Source: Chloroflexota bacterium (GTDB taxonomy: Bacteria > Chloroflexota > Anaerolineae > Aggregatilineales > Phototrophicaceae). Taken from it: a DNA stretch of 48,547 nucleotides. The notes beneath the pieces are model-generated. The model had not been told where the DNA came from. It did not search any database and worked only from the letters and a program-made list of their open reading frames with translations. The translations under genes and the position numbers were made by a program. The stretch lies in contig JAPOYU010000080.1 of assembly GCA_026706395.1 (NCBI GenBank), positions 1-48,547 on the forward strand. Reading direction: 5' to 3'. This document shows positions 42,104-48,547 of the stretch, one piece after another (position 1 is the stretch's first letter; each line of letters opens with the position of its first letter).

Positions 42104-43500
42104 TGCGGCCCAACATCTTGTGGATCTGCACAGATCAGCAGCGCTACGACACCATCGGCGCATTGAACAATGGGCAGCTGAGCACACCAAACATTGATCG
42201 ACTTGTCGCCAGCGGCGTCAGCTTCGAGCGCGCCTACTGTCAAAGCCCGATTTGCACGCCGAGCCGAGCCAGCTTCCTCACCGGGATGTACCCGAGCAGC
42301 GTACACAGCTGCGGCAACGGCAATGAGTACTGGGCCGAGGCTGCTCCGCTCGTTACCGCGCTGCTGGCCGATGCCGGCTACGACTGTGCGCTGGCGGGCA
42401 AACTGCACCTGGCAGGCGCTGAAGGACGCATTGAGCCGCGGCCGCAGCACGACGGTTATCGACTATTTCATTGGAGCCACGGTCCGCACGCCAATTGGGA
42501 GTTTGGTCACGACTACGCTGACTGGCTGCATGAGCAAGGGCAGGATCTGGCGGAAATGCTGGAGCATCCCCAAGATACGCCGCCGGAGCTGCATCAAACC
42601 AGTTGGTGTACCGACCGCGCAATTGATTTTATCGAGGCTGATCACGCCGGCAAGCCCTGGCTGATGAGCGTCAACATCTTTGATCCGCACTCGCCCTTTG
42701 ACCCGCCGCAGAGCTATATGGATCGGTTTGACATCGACAAGATGTCCGGTCCCAAGTTCCGCGAGAGCGATCTTGTCGCTCAAGCCAAACTCAGCGAGAT
42801 TGACTTTCAGACACAAGCACGCCGTCCGGAAGACTTTGACGCCAAGCGCATCCAAGCGGCTTATTACGCCATGATCGAACTGATAGACGACAATGTCGGA
42901 CGAATGCTCGACGCGCTGGAGGGCAGCGGACAGCTGGAAAATACGGTTGTCATTTTCACTAGCGATCACGGCGAAATGCTCGGCGATCACGGTCTGCTGC
43001 TCAAAGGTTGTCGATTCTACGAGGGGCTGGTGCGAGTGCCACTGGTTATTTCCTGGCCCGAGCAATCTCTGAGCGGCATACACCGTCAAGCCCTGGTCGA
43101 ATTGATCGACATCGCGCCCACCCTGCTTGAGCTAGCGGGCATCCCAATACCGAAGCGCATGCAAGGTCGGTCATTGAGGTCCTTGCTCTGTGACGCAGAC
43201 GCTGCGGACCACCATCGCGACTTCGCACGGTGCGAATACTACAGCGCGCTGAACCCGGCGGTTCGCGAAGGCATCAGCGGCACATACGCAACCATGATCC
43301 GCGATGAGCGCTACAAGCTGGTGGTCTATCACGGGCACGGGATTGGCGAATTGTTCGACTTGGAAACGGACCCGGATGAATACGACAATTTATGGGACGA
43401 CCCTGCATTGACCGAGACAAAGCTCGATCTGATTCAGCTTAGCTTTGACGCGCTAGCGCTGGCGACCGATACCGGCCCCGAGCAAATCACTGGGCATTGA
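42103..43500 (+). CDS. Sulfatase (type I, Cys class)
   Basis: The protein has 465 aa; ATG 42103 shares one base with the stop before it. TDQQR (10-14) carries the first metal ligand. CTPSRASFLTG (51-61) is the signature, with Cys51 converted to formylglycine. FTSDHGEMLGDHGLLLKGCR is the second metal site. The subfamily (Arg/choline-sulfatase-like) cannot be narrowed by eye. There is no signal peptide. It probably removes a sulfate ester different from that handled by the sulfatase at 36014. Confidence 0.88.
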   Translation: MRPNILWICTDQQRYDTIGALNNGQLSTPNIDRLVASGVSFERAYCQSPICTPSRASFLTGMYPSSVHSCGNGNEYWAEAAPLVTALLADAGYDCALAGKLHLAGAEGRIEPRPQHDGYRLFHWSHGPHANWEFGHDYADWLHEQGQDLAEMLEHPQDTPPELHQTSWCTDRAIDFIEADHAGKPWLMSVNIFDPHSPFDPPQSYMDRFDIDKMSGPKFRESDLVAQAKLSEIDFQTQARRPEDFDAKRIQAAYYAMIELIDDNVGRMLDALEGSGQLENTVVIFTSDHGEMLGDHGLLLKGCRFYEGLVRVPLVISWPEQSLSGIHRQALVELIDIAPTLLELAGIPIPKRMQGRSLRSLLCDADAADHHRDFARCEYYSALNPAVREGISGTYATMIRDERYKLVVYHGHGIGELFDLETDPDEYDNLWDDPALTETKLDLIQLSFDALALATDTGPEQITGH

Positions 43501-43505
43501 TTGCG

Positions 43506-44597
43506 ATGCTGTTGCAACGTCAAGATCTGTTCTCGCGCGATACTGGCGGCTATACGATGTATCGCATCCCCGGCATCTGCGTTGCGCCCGGTGGCGCGGT
43601 TCTGGCACATGCCGAAGCACGGTTTGGGCGCGGCGGCGACTGGGACAAGATCGACATCGTCATGCGCCGCAGCTTTGACCGCGGCCTGACTTGGGACGCA
43701 CCGCGGCAAGTCCTGGACCACCGGGACTATGGCGAAGGTCCGTTACACAATTTCAATACGATCGCTGATCACGAAAACGGCATCGTGCACGCGCTCTTCT
43801 GTTTCGGCTACGCCCGCGCCTTTTATATGCGGTCAGCCGATGACGGCGCAAGTTTCAGCCCGCCGCGGGAAATCACCTCGGCATTCGAAGACTTCCGCGG
43901 TGAATACGATTGGGGTGTGCTCGCCATCGGCTTGCCGAACGGCATCCGTCTGCGGGGATCGGGGCGGCTGATTATCCCCGTCTGGCTCTCAACATCGCGC
44001 AGTTCCGCACACCGCCCCAACCGCTGCGCCACCATTTACAGCGATGATGCCGGCGCCAGCTGGCAGCGCGGCGAGATGGTTCCGGATGTCGTGCCCAATC
44101 TCAATGAAACTGGCATCGTCGAATTGGAGGACGGCTCGGTGTTGCTGAATATGCGCAACGGCATTGGCGTGACGCGCCGCGTCATCAGCCGCAGCCGCGA
44201 TGGCATCGGCGATTGGTCCATCCCGCAACTCGATCCGCAATTGCTTGAGCCCACCTGCCAAGGCACACTCTTCCGTCATAGTTGGTCGAGCGGGGGCGCG
44301 AGCCGTATTCTCTTCTGCAACCCGGACAATATCGACGGTGAAGATGCCAAAGGTTCGTCCATTTTCCGCAGTCGCAAAAACTTGACGGTCAAGCTCTCCT
44401 TAGATGAATGTCAATCTTGGGCTTTCGCCAAGGTCATTGAGCCAGGGTACGCCGGCTATAGCGCGCTGGCCGTCTGCCCGGATGAAACCGTCCTTTGCCT
44501 GTTTGAGCGCGGCGATGGCACCAGCGGAGACACGGATGATCATTTGACCCTCGCCCGCTTCGACCTAGACTGGCTGATGGCGGCGAGCAATGGCTGA
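43506..44597 (+). CDS. Sialidase-like BNR/Asp-box glycosidase (GH33 type)
   Basis: ATG 43506 (MLLQRQDLFSRDTGG) gives 363 aa; a TTG at 43497 is the alternative, and neither has a strong ribosome-binding site, so coupling to the sulfatase just upstream is likely. YRIPGI, then AHAEARFGRGGDWDKIDIVM and RRSFDRGLTW match the sialidase N-terminal pattern, with Arg and Asp in place. Other Asp boxes: SADDGASF and SDDAGASW. LLNMRNGIG carries a conserved Arg. No signal peptide. Related to the gene at 39364 but clearly diverged, so probably not redundant. Confidence 0.8.
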   Translation: MLLQRQDLFSRDTGGYTMYRIPGICVAPGGAVLAHAEARFGRGGDWDKIDIVMRRSFDRGLTWDAPRQVLDHRDYGEGPLHNFNTIADHENGIVHALFCFGYARAFYMRSADDGASFSPPREITSAFEDFRGEYDWGVLAIGLPNGIRLRGSGRLIIPVWLSTSRSSAHRPNRCATIYSDDAGASWQRGEMVPDVVPNLNETGIVELEDGSVLLNMRNGIGVTRRVISRSRDGIGDWSIPQLDPQLLEPTCQGTLFRHSWSSGGASRILFCNPDNIDGEDAKGSSIFRSRKNLTVKLSLDECQSWAFAKVIEPGYAGYSALAVCPDETVLCLFERGDGTSGDTDDHLTLARFDLDWLMAASNG

Positions 44598-46107
44598 GCA
44601 GCCCAACATCATTATGATACTCTGCGACGAGCTGCGCACCGACGCGCTCGGCTGCTACGGCAACCCCATTGTGCAAACGCCAAACATTGACAGGTTGGCC
44701 GCGGAAGGAACGCGCTTCTCGCAATGCTTCGTCACACAGCCCACCTGCACGCCAAGCCGGGCGTCGATCATGACCGGCTGCTATCCGTCCGCCTTGCGAA
44801 CCCGGATGGTCGGCTGCTATACGCCGGATGATCCGCGATTTCTGCCGCGGGCATTGTCGGAAAACGGCTATCGCACCGCGTCAATCGGCAAGCTGCACCT
44901 CGTCCCTCAAGCGGCGGAACCTGATATCGTCGCCCAACGGCTGACTTCGGACGAGGCGACCTATTATGGTTTCCAGGAAGTGGACCTGGTCAATGGCCAC
45001 GGCAGCCGTTGTTTCGGCAATCGCTATTCCAGTTGGCTCCGCGAAGCTGTGCCCGACCTGGAAGCGCGACTCGCGGACGTCACAGCTTATGAAAAGGGCG
45101 TCAATTGCTGGCGCTGGAACTTGCCTGAGCAAACACATTCCAGCCACTACCTCGCCGACCGCACCACCAAATTCTTGGAATCCGCAACTGAAGAGCCCTT
45201 CTTTCTCCACATCTCATTTCCGGATCCTCATTATCCCTTCACCGTGCCAGAACCATGGGCGAGCTTCTACGAACCAGCCGACATGCCACTGCCAATTCCA
45301 CCTATAACGGAGTCAATTGACATGCCCAGGCTGCACGAACGCGTCTATCGCGGACCACAGGCCCAATCGTCCGACGGGGAGAGACCGCGGGATCGCGTCA
45401 TCGGTACACCGCCGCATAACTATGCCGAGCTCGGTCCCGAAGACTGGCAGCAAGTCAAAGCCATCTACTACGGCATGGTCTCCCTCGTTGACCACAGCAT
45501 CGGCAGGATACTCGACGCGGTTGATCGGCTTGACCAGCGTGACAATACCCTCATTGTGTTTTTGTCGGATCACGGCGACTACCTCGGCGATCACGGCATG
45601 TACGGCAAGGGGCTGCCTTATGAAAGTGCGCTGCGGACGCCCCTCATAGCGCGCGGTCCCGGCATCGCCGCCGGTCATACGATCGACAGCGTGGAATCCA
45701 CGCTTGATATCGCGCCGACTCTTTTGGACATGGCCGACATTGCCGAGCCAGAGGGCGTACAAGGCCGATCGCTGAAGCCGCTTTTGAGCGGCGCCGACTT
45801 GCCGCGCCCCTCGGTTGCTTTGGTTGAAAACGATGATGACTTCGCCGAGCTGCGGATGCGCAGCATATTCACGCCACAGTGGCGCCTGACCTATTATCTG
45901 AATCAAGAGTGGGGAGAACTCATCAACCGCGAAAACGACCCGTTGGAGATGCGCAATCTGTGGAATGACCCGGCGCATGCGGCTGTCAAGCAGCAGCTCC
46001 TTGCGCAATTGCTGCAGGAGATCACTGCCAGCATCGATATGCAGAATGGCCGAAAACAGCAACCCAGCGCGCCCGTACCAAAATGGCGCGTTTCGTGTCA
46101 CGATTAG
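44590..46107 (+). CDS. Sulfatase (type I, Cys class)
   Basis: The protein has 505 aa; ATG 44590 overlaps the previous gene by eight bases. CDELR (12-16) carries the first metal site. CTPSRASIMTG (53-63) is the signature, with Cys53. FLSDHGDYLGDHGMYGKGLP is the second metal site. A segment at about 225-250 (PNCPITV-like in other sulfatases) here reads ITESIDMPRLHERVYRGPQA, which may shape the pocket. No signal peptide. It is the last gene of the operon; hairpins follow at 46284-46320. Confidence 0.87.
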   Translation: MAEQPNIIMILCDELRTDALGCYGNPIVQTPNIDRLAAEGTRFSQCFVTQPTCTPSRASIMTGCYPSALRTRMVGCYTPDDPRFLPRALSENGYRTASIGKLHLVPQAAEPDIVAQRLTSDEATYYGFQEVDLVNGHGSRCFGNRYSSWLREAVPDLEARLADVTAYEKGVNCWRWNLPEQTHSSHYLADRTTKFLESATEEPFFLHISFPDPHYPFTVPEPWASFYEPADMPLPIPPITESIDMPRLHERVYRGPQAQSSDGERPRDRVIGTPPHNYAELGPEDWQQVKAIYYGMVSLVDHSIGRILDAVDRLDQRDNTLIVFLSDHGDYLGDHGMYGKGLPYESALRTPLIARGPGIAAGHTIDSVESTLDIAPTLLDMADIAEPEGVQGRSLKPLLSGADLPRPSVALVENDDDFAELRMRSIFTPQWRLTYYLNQEWGELINRENDPLEMRNLWNDPAHAAVKQQLLAQLLQEITASIDMQNGRKQQPSAPVPKWRVSCHD

Positions 46108-46149
46108 CCTACCGACTATGGACGGGAGTGGGGCATACGACTGGAATCG

Positions 46150-46235
46150 CTCATTACTTCCCCGCCATTCTTGGCGGCATACCCCAACAACTTCGCCACC
46201 TTCACCAACACCTCCGCCAACAGAAGTAGTTCCAA
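46150..46235 (-). pseudogene. C-terminal fragment of a DUF488-like protein
   Basis: Minus-strand translation gives LLLAEVLVKVAKLLGYAAKN, then GGEVMSDSSR. This matches the C-terminal helix and GG-E/Q end of the pseudogene at 6800-7165 (LLAKPLGYVVKYGGQL), but keeps the EVLVKVA segment that the other copy lacks. Upstream parts are absent. It is only about 25-30 residues long. Confidence 0.4.
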
Positions 46236-46283
46236 GAAAGTAATGAAAATGCACCTCAGTCTACCCCATCCCCCGGCCCCTCT

Positions 46284-46330
46284 CGCCATCTCTATGGCGA
46301 TCATCCCCAAACATCGGGGAGAAGAGTTTT
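46284..46330 (+). terminator. Two adjacent hairpins after the sulfatase operon
   Basis: CGCCAT-CTCT-ATGGCG (46284-46299) is a perfect 6-bp stem. TCCCC (46304-46308) pairs with GGGGA (46316-46320) and is soon followed by a run of five T. The C-rich run just before (ATCCCCCGGCCCCTCTCGCC) has the look of a dispersed intergenic repeat. Together they probably end the operon. Confidence 0.45.
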
Positions 46331-46640
46331 TCTATGGACAACTATGGGGATTATTTGCGTACATTATGTTTGCGTCTGAAAATTAGCGCGAATCCCACTA
46401 TGCCGGAGGTAGAGACGTGCCAAAGATTGGCGCTGGATCATCAACATTTGCGGTCGCGCAGTCATGGGCGCCTTCGCTGAGGCGGGGTCGGATGACAGTA
46501 ACGCTCGGCTTGAGGCGTCCGCGATCGAAGCAACACTGCGACGCGCCGATGGCCGCCTATCGCCTAGATTGGTGAATCATCTATTAGGAGATAATCGGCA
46601 AGTGGCATGATGACTGCACTGATGACGGCACTAAAGATGA
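46331..46640. other. No recognisable gene
   Basis: Short frames only. One plus-strand frame (GRAVMGAFAEAGSDDSNARL, then EASAIEATLRRADGRLSPRL) is moderately protein-like and may be an upstream, out-of-frame part of the recombinase remnant that follows, but I cannot assign it. Confidence 0.3.
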
Positions 46641-46859
46641 AGCGGTTCAAATTTCACCTGTTTCTCCGCATGATTTGCGCCATACCGTTGCCTTCCGATG
46701 AACAAAAGTCACCAGACCGGACAGTTATGAGCTAGAGCGCAGGTTGGGGCATCAGTCGCAGCGAATTATCCACCAATACACACATACGCCTGAAGATCTA
46801 CCTGCGTTTTCTTTTGAGGAATCCCAGAGCAGGTTGAGTCACGTCGTGTCCGCCCTTTG
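46640..46859 (+). pseudogene. C-terminal remnant of a tyrosine recombinase/integrase
   Basis: The plus-strand frame reads ISPVSPHDLRHTVAFR, stop (TGA), TKVTRPDSYELERRLGHQSQ, RIIHQYTHTPEDLPAF and so on to TGA 46859. HDLRHT is the HxxR box and LGHQSQ followed by YTH the H/W-and-Tyr box of XerC/D-type recombinases. One in-frame stop and loss of the N-terminal part make it inactive. It marks a former mobile element at this junction. Confidence 0.6.
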
Positions 46860-46989
46860 AGTTGCCAAAGTCATGACGAAGTTACAGCTGGGCGACCTGG
46901 TGTGTCGCAAATGTACGTAGCCTGTCAAATGAGGCATTTCCCCAAGCTCACCCCAATCCATGTCGACCAGATTCTGACCATCGCACTTG

Positions 46990-48036
46990 CTACCGTCCAT
47001 CAAACACACCTTGGAGGACCAGTTCCTCCGCTAGGTGGCAACTCACTTGACGCTGGTCGTCAACTGCTCGCAAGATTGGAATCTCCTCCCGGCAAACCTG
47101 TTTGGCGTAGGGGCAGCGCGGGTGGAAGACGCAACCGGAGGGCAAGTTGAGCAGGTCGGGCGGCTCGCCACTGGTCGCGTCCTGCAATCGCCCGCTCCCG
47201 CGCCGGCTCACTTTGGGCACGGCTTTGAGCAGCATTTCGGTATAGGGATGCAGCGGCTGGCGCAGGATGTCGTCGCGTGAGCCGGATTCGATGATCTTGC
47301 CGGCGTACATGACCAAAATGCGATCACTCATATAGCGGATGACGCTCATGCTGTGGGAAATGAAGAGATATGACAACTCGAACTCGCCCTGCAGATCCTT
47401 CAGAAGATTGAGCATCTGCGCCTGGATGGAGACATCGAGCGCCGATACCGGTTCATCGGCAACCACCAACTGCGGGTTGATGACCAAGGCGCGGGCGATG
47501 CAGATGCGTTGGCGCTGCCCGCCGCTGAAACTGTGGGGGAAGCGCTGCAAATGGCTGACGCTGAGGCCGACGCGCTGGATGATTTCGGCGACGCGCGCCT
47601 CCAACTCGCCCCCACTGGCGATGCCATTGACCAGAAGCGGCTCGCCGACGCTGCGCAAAACGCTCATGCGTGGATTGAGCGAGGAAAAGGGGTCTTGAAA
47701 GATCACCTGTACGATCTTGCGGAATTCGCTGTTGTTGCCGCGGTTCAGTTCATCGAGACTGAAGACCTGCTCGCCGGCCCGCACGATGATATCGCCCGCC
47801 GTCTTCTCATAGAGGTAGGCGACGCAGCGCCCCAGAGTCGTCTTGCCGCAGCCGCTTTCGCCGATGACGCCGACCGTTTCGCCCTTGCGCACGACGAAAC
47901 TGACGTCATCCACCGCCTTGATGACGCCGATCGTGCGCCGCAGCAAGCCCTTCTCCTGCAGGGGAAAATGCTTTTTTAGATGCCGCACCTCCAGGACGGG
48001 CGCGGCCTCGGGCGACTTCGTCTCAGTCCGCTCCAT
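46990..48036 (-). CDS. oppF: Peptide-type ABC transporter ATPase (OppF)
   Basis: The protein has 348 aa; ATG 48036 lies three bases after the stop of the upstream ATPase gene. Walker A is GESGCGKT, the signature FSGGQRQRICIARAL and Walker B LVVADEPVSALD, where Val replaces the usual Thr. The C-terminal Cys domain reads GCVFHPRCPYAKQVCR. It is a second, separate oligopeptide importer, distinct from the one at 20069-24098. Confidence 0.92.
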   Translation of the reverse strand: MERTETKSPEAAPVLEVRHLKKHFPLQEKGLLRRTIGVIKAVDDVSFVVRKGETVGVIGESGCGKTTLGRCVAYLYEKTAGDIIVRAGEQVFSLDELNRGNNSEFRKIVQVIFQDPFSSLNPRMSVLRSVGEPLLVNGIASGGELEARVAEIIQRVGLSVSHLQRFPHSFSGGQRQRICIARALVINPQLVVADEPVSALDVSIQAQMLNLLKDLQGEFELSYLFISHSMSVIRYMSDRILVMYAGKIIESGSRDDILRQPLHPYTEMLLKAVPKVSRRGSGRLQDATSGEPPDLLNLPSGCVFHPRCPYAKQVCREEIPILRAVDDQRQVSCHLAEELVLQGVFDGR

Positions 48037-48039
48037 ATC

Positions 48040-48547
48040 TCAGCCACCCTCTTCGTACAGAATGCAGCGGACCTCGTGCCCGCTCTCAACCTCCACCAGC
48101 GGCGGCGGGATCTTGTCGCAAAGTCCGGAGACGCGCAAATCGCAACGCGAAAAGAAGGGACAGCCGGCCTGCGCCTCGAAGGGGCCGGGCAAGACGCCCT
48201 CGATGGGCTGCAGCCGCTCAAGCACGCCGTCGACAGTCGGGATCGAACGCCATAGCGCTCGGGTATAGGGATGCAGCGGATTCTCGAAGATTTGCTCGAC
48301 GCTGCCCTGCTCCATGATCTCGCCCAGGTACATCACGATAACCTCATCGGAGACCTCGCCGATGACGGCGATGTCGTGCGTGATGAATATGACCGCCATC
48401 CGATACTCGGCCTGTATCTCCTTGATCAGCGACAGGATCTGCGCTTCAATGGTCACATCCAGCGCGGTCGTCGGTTCGTCGGCGATGAGCAGCTGCGGGT
48501 TGCAGGTCAGCGCCATGGCGATCATGGCCCGCTGGCGCATGCCGCCG
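48040..48547 (-). CDS. oppD: Peptide-type ABC transporter ATPase (OppD), partial
   Basis: The C-terminal 168 residues are in the window; the gene continues past the right edge. It begins inside the signature motif ([13 protein letters not shown]), then [20 protein letters not shown], the switch His in [14 protein letters not shown], and the C-terminal domain with [16 protein letters not shown]. It pairs with the OppF-type subunit that follows. Confidence 0.9.
   Translation of the reverse strand, partial: GGMRQRAMIAMALTCNPQLLIADEPTTALDVTIEAQILSLIKEIQAEYRMAVIFITHDIAVIGEVSDEVIVMYLGEIMEQGSVEQIFENPLHPYTRALWRSIPTVDGVLERLQPIEGVLPGPFEAQAGCPFFSRCDLRVSGLCDKIPPPLVEVESGHEVRCILYEEGG

Noticed and set aside
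45313..46254. A 313-codon open frame antisense to the last sulfatase
   Set aside because: The sulfatase is complete on the other strand; the antisense frame shows no known motif.
1..48547. CRISPR array, tRNA or rRNA genes, replication origin
   Set aside because: I looked for regularly spaced repeats, tRNA-like CCA ends with cloverleaf arms, and DnaA-box clusters, and saw none by eye.

Overview
The window looks like a chromosome segment from a free-living or host-associated heterotrophic bacterium. I lean towards Chloroflexota (Anaerolineae-like), because of the phage-tail-like domain with the 'RRFSPEN' signature, secreted WD40 propellers, many solute-binding-protein ABC importers and an intracellular sulfatase/sialidase operon. 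This is inference from gene content; there is no rRNA or other marker gene here. I see no tRNA, rRNA or CRISPR array.

Layout. (1) 1-7800 is an accessory, rearranged stretch of lower GC. It holds four truncated copies of one phage-tail-like N-terminal domain, secreted beta-propeller proteins (one split by an in-frame TGA), a protein with a spoiled zinc-protease motif, and debris: a DUF488-like pseudogene, an IS3-type remnant and a broken MNT nucleotidyltransferase. Two tail-domain copies lie in inverted orientation. Each is followed by the same conserved non-coding spacer and then by the start of a different gene. (2) 7810-12542 (+) is a sugar ABC importer (binding protein, two permeases, no ATPase) with a GH32 beta-fructosidase. 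(3) 12549-32613 (-) is a long co-oriented cluster. From its upstream end it holds a FadR-type regulator, a dipeptide/oligopeptide-type binding protein, HyuA, two HyuB paralogues, DppB, DppC, two ABC ATPases, an MFS transporter, a DUF4392/D-glutamate-cyclase-like protein, two tandem amidohydrolases and an ADP-ribosylglycohydrolase-like protein. (4) 32614-34426 is a gene graveyard: a dppB fragment with two stop codons, a multiply broken parA and one doubtful small membrane ORF. It ends in a good sigma-70-type promoter. (5) 34427-46107 (+) is a tightly coupled operon: binding protein, iduronate-2-sulfatase-like sulfatase, two LplB/YtcP-type permeases, three BNR/sialidase-like proteins and two more sulfatases. 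(6) 46108-46989 is again debris (second DUF488-like fragment, hairpins, tyrosine recombinase tail). (7) 46990-48547 (-) holds the two ATPase genes of another oligopeptide ABC importer, the second running off the window.

How the genes work together. The large minus-strand cluster reads as uptake of peptide-like or lactam compounds, with cyclisation of D-glutamate to 5-oxo-D-proline (DUF4392 family) and ATP-dependent lactam opening by HyuA/HyuB, under an autoregulated FadR-type repressor whose promoter and operator are visible. The plus-strand sulfatase operon reads as import of a sulfated, perhaps sialylated, oligosaccharide and its breakdown inside the cell, since none of its sulfatases or sialidase-like enzymes has a signal peptide. 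The most unusual part is the tail-domain/propeller/inactive-protease stretch at the left end.
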